Source of the DNA: Actinokineospora pegani
GTDB taxonomy: Bacteria > Actinomycetota > Actinomycetes > Mycobacteriales > Pseudonocardiaceae
Direction: 5' to 3'
Length of the DNA stretch: 64,000 nucleotides
Assembly (NCBI RefSeq): GCF_009745975.1
Contig: NZ_WHOL01000098.1
Span: forward strand, 62,001 to 126,000
Shown here: positions 46,491-54,670 of the stretch, in pieces
Numbering within the stretch: position 1 is the stretch's first letter
How the letters are laid out: each line of letters opens with the position of its first letter
Notes under the pieces: model-generated
What the model was told of the DNA's origin: nothing
Databases searched by the model: none
Seen by the model: only the letters and a program-made list of their open reading frames with translations
Made by a program: the position numbers and the translations under genes

Positions 46491-47821
46491 TGTCGATCTA
46501 CACCCACATCGCCGGGCACGACGGCCCGCTGACCGACGACCTGCCCGACGTGGCGGGCCTGGAGTCGGCGCTGGCCCTGCTGACCGACGCGCCCGCGGTC
46601 TGGTCGACCTCGGCCCCGGTCGACGTCACCGACCTGCTGCCCGCCGCCGTCACCGGGGGCGGCTACGACGACCTGTACGCGGCGCTGCTGTCCGGCGACC
46701 CCACGCACACCGCCCCCGACGACGGCCTGCGCGCCCTGGGCGTGCGCCTGGTGACCGAGGCCGACGACCGCGGCCCGGTGCGCTTCGGCCTGACCCTGCT
46801 GGGCCCCGACGACGTCGACCTGCTGCTCGAGGTCGGCAGGCACCCGGTTTTCACCGCCACCGCGGCCACCCGCCTGACCGAGGTCCTACCCGACCCGTCG
46901 GTGCCGCTGATGCGCCTGGCCCGCTCGGTCGAGGGCTGGCCGCGGGTGGCCGTGGTGTCCTGCCTGACCGAGTGCGCCTCGCCCGAGGTCCGCGAATGGC
47001 TCGTCCGCGACGGCTACCGCCACTCGGCCGCCGAGCCCTACCTGATCCCGATCGCCGCCCGCCACCTCGCCGAGGTGCTGGCGGGCCCGGTCGACCCCGC
47101 CCTGCTCGGCTCCGCGTGCGAGATCATCAGCACCCTGCTCGACGAGGCCCACTTCGAGGTCCTGGACGACATCCCGGACACCCCGTCCCTGCTGGCCGCG
47201 CTGCTGCGCAAGCTCGAGCACGCCGACCACACCCTGGGCCACCTCACCCTGCTCACCCGCCTGGACGTCTACCTGTCCGGCCCCGGCTGGGACACCCGCT
47301 ACCGCACCCGAGGCTGGACCCTCGCCTGGCACGAGACCCTGACCCGCCGCGTCCGCGACCTGCTGTCGTCCCCCGCCTGGCGCCCCCTGGTGGAGACGGG
47401 CCTGCGCGACCCCGCCCACATCCACGCCGCCCTCAGCGGCGCGTCGTCGCAGGGCATCGACCCGTTCCCGGCCCTGCTGGCCCACGTCCGCCGGACCGGC
47501 GAGGACTGGCCCATGCTGCTGACCTGGCTCACCCCGCACCGCCTGCCCGAGATCCTCGCCGCGGCAGGCGAGCACCCCCTGGCCCCCGCGGCCCTGGACG
47601 CCCTGGCCGCCGCGCTGGCCCCGCACCCCAACCACGGCCCCGAGTTCCTCTTGGCCGCCCTGGCCTCCCCCGAGCCCCACACCCGCGCGGTCGCCACCCG
47701 CACCCTCACCACCTGGGGCCCGGCCACCTGGTCCCCCGACATCCAAACCGCCCTGCGCGCAGCCATCGCGACCGAACCCAGCGCCACCCTCCGCCAGTCC
47801 ATGACCCAACTCCTGGTCTGA
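46490..47821 (+). CDS. Hypothetical HEAT-like helical protein
   Basis: 443 residues of repeated alpha-helical pairs (LAALLRKLEHADHTLGHLTLLTRLDVYL, LAAALAPHPNHGPEFLLAALASPEPHTRAVATRTLTTWGP), resembling HEAT/armadillo-type repeats. No catalytic motif or membrane segment. ATG 46490 overlaps the GNAT stop by 1 bp. Function unknown. Confidence 0.65.
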   Translation: MSIYTHIAGHDGPLTDDLPDVAGLESALALLTDAPAVWSTSAPVDVTDLLPAAVTGGGYDDLYAALLSGDPTHTAPDDGLRALGVRLVTEADDRGPVRFGLTLLGPDDVDLLLEVGRHPVFTATAATRLTEVLPDPSVPLMRLARSVEGWPRVAVVSCLTECASPEVREWLVRDGYRHSAAEPYLIPIAARHLAEVLAGPVDPALLGSACEIISTLLDEAHFEVLDDIPDTPSLLAALLRKLEHADHTLGHLTLLTRLDVYLSGPGWDTRYRTRGWTLAWHETLTRRVRDLLSSPAWRPLVETGLRDPAHIHAALSGASSQGIDPFPALLAHVRRTGEDWPMLLTWLTPHRLPEILAAAGEHPLAPAALDALAAALAPHPNHGPEFLLAALASPEPHTRAVATRTLTTWGPATWSPDIQTALRAAIATEPSATLRQSMTQLLV

Positions 47822-47865
47822 CCCACCCGGCCCAGCCCAACGCCTGCCCCACCCATCGCCCCGGT

Positions 47866-47893
47866 CCCTGCCCTGCCCTGCCCTGCCCTGCCC
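47866..47893 (+). repeat. Short tandem repeat, five CCCTG units
   Basis: Five consecutive CCCTG units and a trailing CCC, directly before the 40-bp element copy 3, in the 227-bp gap 47822-48048. Confidence 0.85.
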
Positions 47894-47933
47894 AAGATCA
47901 TCTTCCCTTGGGGACCCCCGATTTCAACGTTAC
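47894..47933 (+). repeat. 40-bp palindrome-centred intergenic element, copy 3
   Basis: AAGATCATC at the left, GGGGACCCCCG at the centre, TTTCAACGTTAC at the right. DnaA-box 9-mer follows at 47971. Lies 116 bp before the phosphatase start. Confidence 0.85.
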
Positions 47934-47970
47934 CCACGGGCACCGACAACTCCCCCCGACCAAGCCGGAC

Positions 47971-47979
47971 TTGTCCACA
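47971..47979 (+). promoter_or_regulatory. DnaA-box 9-mer TTGTCCACA beside 40-bp element copy 3
   Basis: Exact TTGTCCACA, 37 bp after the element, the same spacing as copy 1; a second ATCCACA follows at 47992. Confidence 0.6.
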
Positions 47980-48048
47980 AGTCCCAATCCCATCCACAGC
48001 CCGCAGCGACCCGTTGACTCCCCACCCCAGCCCCGGTTCGCTGGCTGT

Positions 48049-48738
48049 ATGCCCCAGAAGATCCGCCAGCACCGCTACCAGCCCCCACCCGGCGCGACCG
48101 AGCTCCTGCTCTTCCGGCACGGCGAATCCGCGCCCGCCGACCCCGACCGCCGCTTCCCCCTGATCGACGGCCAAGGCGACCCGGAACTCGCGCCGGAAGG
48201 ACGCGCCCAAGCCGCCGCCATCGCGGTCAGGCTCAAGAACACACCCCTCGACGCCATCTACGCCTCCACCCTGCGCCGGACCGTCGAGACCGCCCAACCG
48301 CTCGCCGACGCGCTGGGGCTCAGACCCGAGGTCGACCCGGACCTGCGGGAGGTGCACCTCGGCGACTGGGAGGGCGGGCTCTTCCGGCAGAAGGTGGCCC
48401 AGGGCGACCCGGTGGCCTTGCGCCTGCGGGCCGAGCAGCGGTGGGACGTCATCCCGAACGCCGAGAGCAGGGAGAGCCTGTCCGGCAGGCTGGTCGGCGC
48501 GGTCGGGCGCATCCACGCGCGGCACCCCGGTCGGCGGGTGGCGGTGTTCACCCACGGCGGCGTGATCGCCGAGGTGCTGGCGCGGGCGAGCGGGTCGGAG
48601 CCGTTCGCGTTCCTGGGGGCGGACAACGGGTCCCTCTCGCACGTCGTGGTGGTCGGCGACACGTGGGCCGTGCGGCGGTTCAACGACACCGCGCACCTGG
48701 CTGACGACTTGTCGATCTCCGGATCGCCGCAGAGCTGA
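48049..48738 (+). CDS. Histidine-phosphatase superfamily protein (phosphoglycerate-mutase-like)
   Basis: 229 residues. The catalytic RHGE is in LLLFRHGESAPAD, with SSTLRRTVETAQPLADALG-like helix, LREVHLGDWEGG and the second His in VAVFTHGGVIAEVLAR. Acts as phosphatase or mutase on small phosphorylated molecules; substrate unknown. ATG 48049 has no obvious ribosome site and the transcript may be near-leaderless. A 20-bp gap leads to the dehydratase gene. Confidence 0.9.
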   Translation: MPQKIRQHRYQPPPGATELLLFRHGESAPADPDRRFPLIDGQGDPELAPEGRAQAAAIAVRLKNTPLDAIYASTLRRTVETAQPLADALGLRPEVDPDLREVHLGDWEGGLFRQKVAQGDPVALRLRAEQRWDVIPNAESRESLSGRLVGAVGRIHARHPGRRVAVFTHGGVIAEVLARASGSEPFAFLGADNGSLSHVVVVGDTWAVRRFNDTAHLADDLSISGSPQS

Positions 48739-48758
48739 GGGCGTGGTTGGGTGTGGGC

Positions 48759-49577
48759 ATGGCGCTTGCGCGGTACCTCGACGGGTGGCAGCCGGGGGCG
48801 GTGACGTCCGACGACGCGGTCGACGCCGCGCAGGCGGCGGCGTTCGCGGCGGTGATCGACCAGGAGCCGCCGGAGGGGGTGCTGCCGCCGCTGTGGCACT
48901 GGTTCAACTTCCTGGACCAGCCCAGGGGCGACGAGCTGGGACCGGACGGGCACCCGCTGCACGGGCACTTCCTGCCGCCGCTGCCCGACCGGCGGCGGAT
49001 GATCGCGGGCGGGCGGCTGAGCTGGCGGGCGCCACTGCGGTTCGGGTGGTCCGCGCGGCGGGTGTCGAGCCTGTCCGGGGTGGAGGTCAAGCAGGGCCGC
49101 GGCGGCGAGGTCGTGTTCGTCACCGTGCGGCACGAGGTCTCCCAGCGCGGCGCGCTCTGCCTGGTCGAGGAGCACGACATCGCCTACCGCAGCGGCGATC
49201 CCGGGCCCAAGCGGTTCGACCGTCCACAGCGGACACCGCTCTCCGAGTCGCCGTGGCAGTTGCCCCTGCGGGCCGACCCGGTGCTGCTGTTCCGGGTGAG
49301 CGCGCTGACCGCCAACCCGCACCGCGTCCACTACGACGCGCCCTACGCGCACCAGGAGGAGGGGTATCCGGACCTCGTCGTGCACGGTCCGCTGCTCGCG
49401 CTGCTGATGGCCGAGCTGCCGCGCCGGGCCGGGGTGGCGATGGTGTCGATGCGCTACCGGTTCGCCAAGCCGGTGTTCGCGGGCGACCCGGTGCTGGTGA
49501 CCGGTGGGCTCGACGGGGCGCTGTCGGTGGTGGGCGCGGGCATCCACGCCGAGGCCGAGGCGCGGTTCGACCTGTGA
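48759..49577 (+). CDS. FAS1-like/HTD2-type acyl dehydratase (MaoC-related)
   Basis: 272 residues, a double-hotdog protein of the mesaconyl-C4-CoA hydratase/HTD2 group: LPPLWHWFNFLDQPRGDELGPDGHP, GGRLSW, VFVTVRHEV, and the C-terminal hotdog with SALTANPHRVHYDAPYAHQEEGYPDLVVHGPLLALLM. Catalytic Asp/His lie in NPHRVHYD. It hydrates or dehydrates a beta-hydroxyacyl thioester. ATG 48759 is used (TTG 48747 possible). The stop overlaps the acyl-CoA dehydrogenase start (GTGA), so the two act in one pathway, probably degradation of a short or branched acyl-CoA. Confidence 0.85.
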   Translation: MALARYLDGWQPGAVTSDDAVDAAQAAAFAAVIDQEPPEGVLPPLWHWFNFLDQPRGDELGPDGHPLHGHFLPPLPDRRRMIAGGRLSWRAPLRFGWSARRVSSLSGVEVKQGRGGEVVFVTVRHEVSQRGALCLVEEHDIAYRSGDPGPKRFDRPQRTPLSESPWQLPLRADPVLLFRVSALTANPHRVHYDAPYAHQEEGYPDLVVHGPLLALLMAELPRRAGVAMVSMRYRFAKPVFAGDPVLVTGGLDGALSVVGAGIHAEAEARFDL

Positions 49578-50725
49578 TCGCGGACCTGTCGACCGAGGAG
49601 CGCGCGATCGTCGACACGGTCGCCGAGTTCGTCGACGAGCGGGTGCGGCCGGTCGCGCGGGACCTTGAGCGCGCCGACACCTACCCGGACGCGCTCATCG
49701 CGGAGATGAAGCGGCTGGGGGTGTTCGGGCTGCTGGTGCCGGAGCCCCACGGGCAGGCGCGGGTGTCGGCCCCGTGCTTCGCGCTGGTCACCGAGGAGCT
49801 CGCGCGCGGGTGGATGAGCCTGGCGGGGGCGATGGGCGGGCACTCGGTCGTGTGCGCGCTGCTGGTCCGCTTCGGCACCGAGGAGCAGAAGGCCGCCTAC
49901 CTGCCGCGCCTGGCGACCGGGGAGTTGCGGGCGACGATGGCGCTGACCGAGCCCGCGGGCGGCTCGGACCTGCAGGCGATCACCACGACCGCCCGCCGCG
50001 ACGGTGGCTCCTACGTGGTCGACGGCGCCAAGACGTGGATCTCCAACGCCCGGCGCGCGGGGCTGATCGCCCTGCTGTGCAAGACCGACCCGGCGGCCGA
50101 GCCCGCGCACCGGGGCATCAGCGTCCTGCTGGTGGAGAAGGTCCCCGGGGTGGAGGTGTCGCGCGACCTGCCCAAGCTGGGCTACAAGGGCGTCGAGAGC
50201 TGCGAGGTCCGCTTCGACGGCGTCCGCGTCCCGGCGACCGCCGTGCTGGGCGGTGCGCCCGGCCGCGGGTTCGCGCAGATGATGTCCGGCCTGGAGGTCG
50301 GGCGCATCCAGGTGGCCGCCCGCGCGACCGGCGTCGCCCGCGCGGCCCTGGACGACGCGGTGGACTACGCGAGGACCCGGGAGACCTTCGGCCAGCCGAT
50401 CTGGCGGCACCAGTCCGTCGGCAACCTGCTCGCCGACATGGCCACCCGGCTCACCGCGGCCAGGACGCTGCTCGTGCACGCCGCCACCCGCCTCGAGCGG
50501 GGCCACCGCGTCGACCTGGAGGCGGGCATGGCCAAGTTGTTCGCCTCGGAGGCGGCGCTGGAGATCGCGACGAGCGCGCTGCGCGTGCACGGCGGTCACG
50601 GCTACTCCACGGAGTTCACCGTCGAGCGCTACTTCCGCGACGCGCCGCTGATGATCGTGGGCGAGGGCACCAACGAGATCCAGCGGACCGTGATCGCGCG
50701 CAGGCTCATGGAGGACGGCTTGTAG
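49574..50725 (+). CDS. Acyl-CoA dehydrogenase
   Basis: 383 residues, a complete ACAD: N-terminal helical domain (LSTEERAIVDTVAEFVDERVRP), beta-domain with MALTEPAGGSDLQAI and TWISNA, C-terminal helices RTRETFGQPIWRHQSV, HGGHGYSTEFTVERYFRDAPLMIVGEGTNEIQR with the catalytic Glu in EGT. Uses FAD and electron-transfer flavoprotein. GTG 49574 overlaps the dehydratase stop. A 10-bp hairpin follows at 50764. Confidence 0.92.
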   Translation: MIADLSTEERAIVDTVAEFVDERVRPVARDLERADTYPDALIAEMKRLGVFGLLVPEPHGQARVSAPCFALVTEELARGWMSLAGAMGGHSVVCALLVRFGTEEQKAAYLPRLATGELRATMALTEPAGGSDLQAITTTARRDGGSYVVDGAKTWISNARRAGLIALLCKTDPAAEPAHRGISVLLVEKVPGVEVSRDLPKLGYKGVESCEVRFDGVRVPATAVLGGAPGRGFAQMMSGLEVGRIQVAARATGVARAALDDAVDYARTRETFGQPIWRHQSVGNLLADMATRLTAARTLLVHAATRLERGHRVDLEAGMAKLFASEAALEIATSALRVHGGHGYSTEFTVERYFRDAPLMIVGEGTNEIQRTVIARRLMEDGL

Positions 50726-50763
50726 GGCAGTGCTGGGTCAGTGCTGAGCCGGGGCCGCGACGA

Positions 50764-50790
50764 GGGCCCCGGAGACGAGCTCCGGGGCCC
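50764..50790 (+). terminator. Terminator hairpin after the acyl-CoA dehydrogenase gene
   Basis: A 10-bp stem GGGCCCCGGA (50764-50773) and its complement (50781-50790) with a 7-base loop, 38 bp past the stop. Confidence 0.75.
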
Positions 50791-50932
50791 CGCGGCTCTC
50801 ATCGCACGAGGGCGCGATGCGCGGTGTCCCGGCCGCGATCGCTTGGCGATGAGCGCACGGCCGGCGGGGCTTCGGGAGTCGACCCTGCACGACGCCGAAG
50901 ACGCCGACCAACCCCCATGGTCCTCGCCCTGG

Positions 50933-50953
50933 CCCGGGTGGGGCAAACCCGGG
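50933..50953 (-). terminator. Hairpin after the LysR gene
   Basis: CCCGGGT and ACCCGGG arms with a 7-base spacer, 22 bp past the LysR stop. Confidence 0.5.
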
Positions 50954-50975
50954 TCCACTTTCCGGTGACAACCGG

Positions 50976-51959
50976 TCAGGCCAGCGGGTCGGCGAGGGCC
51001 CCGCGGTCCGCCCACCACCGGCTGTAGCTGGTGTTGCGGTCGACGATGGCCAGGTAGGCCTCGCGGACGGCCCGGTGCAGCAGCACCGGGTCGATCGGGC
51101 ACGGGTCGCGCCAGGCCAGGTCGACCCGCTCGAGGATGGGGTCGCCGGTGAACGGGCGGACCACCAGGCCCCGGCCCTCGGTGGAGGTCGGCTGGGCCAG
51201 GCTGACGCACTGGCCGGTGCTGACGAACTCGCGGGCGGAGCTGGCGTCGGAGATCTGGTGGTTGATCCTGGGCTCGAACCCGGCCGCCCGGCAGGCGTGC
51301 CGCAGCGGGCCGACCCCGCCGTGGTCCTCCTGCGGGTCGACCAGCCAGTCCTCGCCCGCCAGGTCGACCAGGTCGATGGTCTCGGCGGCGGCCAGCGGGT
51401 GGTCTTCGGCGATCGCGACGAACTGCGGCTCCCTGGGCACCACGACCGCGCGCCGCACCCCCTCCACCTCGGGGATCTCGAAGCCCAGGTAGTCGATGAC
51501 GACCGCGGCGTCGAGCCTGCCCGCCTTGACCCTGGCCAGCACCGCCGCCGCCGACGGGTCGGTGTGCACGGACACGGCCGGGCGCGGGGCGTCCGGGCCC
51601 CGCTGCCGGGCGTAGAGGTCGGCGAGCCGGGTGGTGACCACCGACAGCAGCGGGCCGGGGAACCCGCCCAGGCGCAGCTCGACCCGCCCGCCGGACGTCG
51701 TGGGCGATGGCTCGCCGCGCAGGTCGGCCATGCCGCTGACCACGGTGCGCGCCTTGGCCAGCACGGACCGGCCGAACGCGGTCGGCACGGCACCCGTGCG
51801 CACCCGCTCGAACAGCGGGGCGCCCAGCGACTTCTCGATGCGCTGCAGTTGGGAGGTCAGCGATGGCTGGGACAGCCCGAGCGCGGCCGCGGCGCGGGTG
51901 ATGCTGCCCTCGTCGGCCACCGCGATGACGATTCGCAGGTGGCGGAACTCCAACTCCAT
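50976..51959 (-). CDS. LysR-family regulator
   Basis: 327 residues. N-terminal HTH (ELEFRHLRIVIAVADEGSITRAAAALGLSQPSLTSQLQRIEKSLGAPLFER) and the two-lobed substrate domain (VELRLGGFPGPLLSVVTTRL, PEVEGVRRAVVVPREPQFVAIAEDHPLA). ATG 51959. Convergent with the dehydratase-dehydrogenase operon and divergent from the lipase gene; it may control either. The co-inducer is unknown. Confidence 0.92.
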   Translation of the reverse strand: MELEFRHLRIVIAVADEGSITRAAAALGLSQPSLTSQLQRIEKSLGAPLFERVRTGAVPTAFGRSVLAKARTVVSGMADLRGEPSPTTSGGRVELRLGGFPGPLLSVVTTRLADLYARQRGPDAPRPAVSVHTDPSAAAVLARVKAGRLDAAVVIDYLGFEIPEVEGVRRAVVVPREPQFVAIAEDHPLAAAETIDLVDLAGEDWLVDPQEDHGGVGPLRHACRAAGFEPRINHQISDASSAREFVSTGQCVSLAQPTSTEGRGLVVRPFTGDPILERVDLAWRDPCPIDPVLLHRAVREAYLAIVDRNTSYSRWWADRGALADPLA

Positions 51960-52115
51960 GGTGCAATGCTATTTGGCCGGGGCCATGTGCACTTTCCACA
52001 CCCGATTACTCATCCCGTGACAACTTTCACGCAGTGCCGAACCGTGCCTTGACCTGCGAGAATGAATGTCAATACGTTCTATGAACCGGCATGTTCGCAA
52101 AAGAGGGAGTACGCA

Positions 52116-53729
52116 GTGGGTGTCCGACGACGTGCACTCGGGGTGATCGTCGCGGCCGCGGCGGTGGTCGGCGGCGTCCTCGCCGTGGTCCAGCCGTCCG
52201 CGGTCGCCGACGACGGCCCGGGCAGCCTGGTGAGCTCGACCCCGCTGGCGGGCGGGCAGTTGCCCTCCGGGGCGGCGGCCGGGCACAAGATCCGCTACAC
52301 CTCGACCGGCCCGACCGGCGCCCCGAACGAGGTGACCGGCCTGGTCTACCTGCCGCAGGGCCCCGCGCCCGAGGGCGGCTGGCGGGTGCTGTCGTGGGCG
52401 CACGGCACCACCGGCGTGGGCGACGACTGCGCGCCGTCCGTGCTCAACCCGAACGGCTACCTCAGCCACTGGTTGCAGGCGGGCTACGCCGTCGTGGCCA
52501 CCGACTACGCGGGCATGGGCACCGAGGACAAGCACGCGTACCTGGCGGGCGAGGCCGCGGCGCACAACGTCATCGACATCGTCCGCGCCGGTCGGGCGCT
52601 GGACCCGGGCCTGTCCGAGCACTGGTTCGTCGCAGGCCAGTCGCAGGGCGGGCACGCGGCGGTGCACACCGGCCGGGTGGCCACCACCTACGCCCCCGAG
52701 CTCGACTTCCGGGGCACGATCGGCCACGGCGTGCCGTCGAACCTGTCCTACTTCGTGTCGCTGATCGGCCCGAAGTTCCCGCCCGCGCTGGCCAGCAACG
52801 GCACCAAGCTGTTCTTCACCTACATCCTCGCGGGCGCGCGCGTCGCGATGCCGGACTTCGACCTGGCCTCCTACCTGACGCCGCTGGGCACGGAGATCGT
52901 CGACAAGGCCGAGGTGCTCTGCAGCGGCGCGCTGATGCAGATCATCAGCTTGACCAACCTCGCGGACATGTTCACCAAGGACCTCGGCGCCGAGTTCCAG
53001 CAGGCGTGGGGTGCCGTCTTCGACGTCCCGGTCACCGGCTACGACCGCCCCCTCATGATCATCCAGGGCACCAACGACGAGGTCGTCCCCACCGCCCTGA
53101 CCCAGCAGCTCGTCGACGACCTCGAGGCCAACAACCAGCCCCTGACCTACAAGACCTACCCCGCCAGCCACACCGGCGCCCCCGAGACCGCCATCCAGGA
53201 CGCCCTCGCCTTCGCCGACACCCTCTTCGCCGACATCGAGGAGCCCGAGGAGCCCCTGGCCGAGACGGTCCTCAAGATCGACCCGGAGACCGCGGGCTGG
53301 CACACCACCCCCTTCTCCGCCACCTGGTCCGCCACCGGCGCCACCACCTGCGACGCCACCACCTACAGCGGACCCGACACCACGACGGGCCGCGTCACCG
53401 GCGCCTGCACCGACGCCCAGGGCCGCCGCACCGCCGAGAAGCCCTACACCTTCAAGTACGACGGCACCGCCCCCGACGCGAACCTCACCAGCGCGGGCTT
53501 CGTCCGCTCCCTCACCGGCACGACCGCGGACGCCACCTCCGGCGTCGCCTCCGTCGAGGTCACCCTGACCGAGCTGTTCGGCAAGAGGGTCGTCAAGCAG
53601 GCCACCCTCACCGGCGACACCTGGTCCCTCACCGGCGTCAAGGGCATCTACACCGCCACCGCCGTGGCCAAGGACAACGCGGGCAACCGCAGCCCCGCCA
53701 CCCAGCCCAAGCTGGTCCTCGTCTACTGA
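52116..53729 (+). CDS. Secreted lipase/esterase with C-terminal Ig-like domains
   Basis: 537 residues. Signal peptide (GVRRRALGVIVAAAAVVGGVLAVVQPSAVADD). Alpha/beta-hydrolase of the secretory-lipase (LIP) type: oxyanion segment SWAHGTTGVGDDCAPS, Ser in VAGQSQGGHAAV, Asp in IQGTNDEVVP, His in ASHTGAPETA. From about 400 are Thr-rich Ig/filamin-like strands (WHTTPFSATWSATGATTC, CTDAQGRRTAEKPYTFKYDGTAPDANLTSAGFVRSLTGTTADATSGV) as in other exoenzymes. GTG 52116 follows GAGGGAG. Long hairpin terminator downstream. Hydrolyses extracellular lipids or esters. Confidence 0.92.
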   Translation: MGVRRRALGVIVAAAAVVGGVLAVVQPSAVADDGPGSLVSSTPLAGGQLPSGAAAGHKIRYTSTGPTGAPNEVTGLVYLPQGPAPEGGWRVLSWAHGTTGVGDDCAPSVLNPNGYLSHWLQAGYAVVATDYAGMGTEDKHAYLAGEAAAHNVIDIVRAGRALDPGLSEHWFVAGQSQGGHAAVHTGRVATTYAPELDFRGTIGHGVPSNLSYFVSLIGPKFPPALASNGTKLFFTYILAGARVAMPDFDLASYLTPLGTEIVDKAEVLCSGALMQIISLTNLADMFTKDLGAEFQQAWGAVFDVPVTGYDRPLMIIQGTNDEVVPTALTQQLVDDLEANNQPLTYKTYPASHTGAPETAIQDALAFADTLFADIEEPEEPLAETVLKIDPETAGWHTTPFSATWSATGATTCDATTYSGPDTTTGRVTGACTDAQGRRTAEKPYTFKYDGTAPDANLTSAGFVRSLTGTTADATSGVASVEVTLTELFGKRVVKQATLTGDTWSLTGVKGIYTATAVAKDNAGNRSPATQPKLVLVY

Positions 53730-53749
53730 GCACCCCGACCTGGCCCCAG

Positions 53750-53796
53750 ACAGCGAACGCCCCTCGGTCCGCACAGGACCGGGGGGCGTTCGCTGT
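53750..53796. terminator. Long terminator hairpin after the lipase gene
   Basis: A near-perfect stem of about 20 bp: ACAGCGAACGCCCC-TCGGTCC on the left, complement GGACCG-GGGGCGTTCGCTGT on the right, loop GCACA, followed by TTT. Confidence 0.9.
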
Positions 53797-53873
53797 TTGT
53801 GTTCACGCTAAGTAACGTCGGATGAGGGTTCTGCGACGTGGTGGTGAGCCACTGAGAGCAGGAGCATTCGAAG

Positions 53874-54476
53874 ATGAAGCAGTTGTTGGCGGGAGCATTC
53901 GTCCTGAGCGTCCTAACGGCGTGTACGGCCCACCCGGACACGGCCTCGAGCCAGGCGGCGCTCGACGCCCAGCACTCCGCCGACCGGGCAGCGCCGAGCG
54001 CCAGCGCCGAACACGCGGCGGACACCCCCGCGAAGTCGCCCCGCGGCAACCTGGTAAAGCAGATCGGCGAGGCCGCCGGGGTTTCGCCCACCCAGGGCGG
54101 TGCCTCCACGGTCACTTTCAGCATCGAGAAAATCACCGTGGACCCGAAGTGCACCGACGGCTTCAGCGAGAAGTCGGCAAAAGGCCACTACATCGCCCTG
54201 GAGATGACGGTGAAGACCGAGCCGACATACGACAGCGACGAGATGATGATGTTCTCCATCAACCCGTACTCGTTCTCGGTCGTGGGCCAAGACGGCGTCA
54301 CGGAGACCGAGGTCGCCGCCACCTACCCCTGCGTGGACCCGAAGGACCACCTGACCTCGGACGCACTCTCGCCCGCCTCGCAGTACAAGGGCGTGGTCAT
54401 GCTCGAGTCGAAGAGCACATCGGGCCTGCTCGTGTTCCGACCGGCGGGCTCCAGCGGTTGGGAATGGGCGTTCTGA
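53874..54476 (+). CDS. Lipoprotein of unknown function (DUF4352-like)
   Basis: 200 residues. Lipoprotein signal with lipobox LTAC at residues 14-17, then an Ala/Ser/Thr-rich flexible stretch and a beta-domain (STVTFSIEKITVDPKC, YIALEMTVKTEPTYD, GVVMLESKSTSGLLVFRPAG) resembling the DUF4352 immunoglobulin-like fold of actinobacterial lipoproteins. Anchored to the outer face of the membrane. ATG 53874. Confidence 0.82.
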   Translation: MKQLLAGAFVLSVLTACTAHPDTASSQAALDAQHSADRAAPSASAEHAADTPAKSPRGNLVKQIGEAAGVSPTQGGASTVTFSIEKITVDPKCTDGFSEKSAKGHYIALEMTVKTEPTYDSDEMMMFSINPYSFSVVGQDGVTETEVAATYPCVDPKDHLTSDALSPASQYKGVVMLESKSTSGLLVFRPAGSSGWEWAF

Positions 54477-54609
54477 CGGCACCCTCAAGCCAGCAGAGCG
54501 CGTAGGCAGTGGCCCCGCAGCCCACTGCTGCGACACCGGCCAGACTTGGCCGCGCGGGCGGCCTCCGAACGGCCTGAGAAGGCTCTGGTCGCAAACCACT
54601 CAAACGACG

Positions 54610-54649
54610 ACAACGACCCCCGAGTCCGCAATGGACTCAGGGGCCGTTG
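54610..54649 (-). terminator. Imperfect hairpin after the acyl-CoA dehydrogenase pair
   Basis: CAACG-A-CCCC-CGAGTCC and GGACTC-A-GGGGCCGTTG arms around GCAAT, 22 bp past the FadE23-like stop. Confidence 0.6.
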
Positions 54650-54670
54650 TGCCAATCTGTTGCTACACAA

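Noticed and set aside
47866-47893. Phase-variable CCCTG repeat controlling a gene
   Set aside because: It lies outside any coding frame and over 150 bp from the next start, so slippage would not shift a frame; kept only as a repeat.
38930-47979. Chromosome origin suggested by DnaA-box 9-mers
   Set aside because: No dnaA, dnaN or rpmH, the boxes are kilobases apart and genes fill the space between; an origin has dense clusters.
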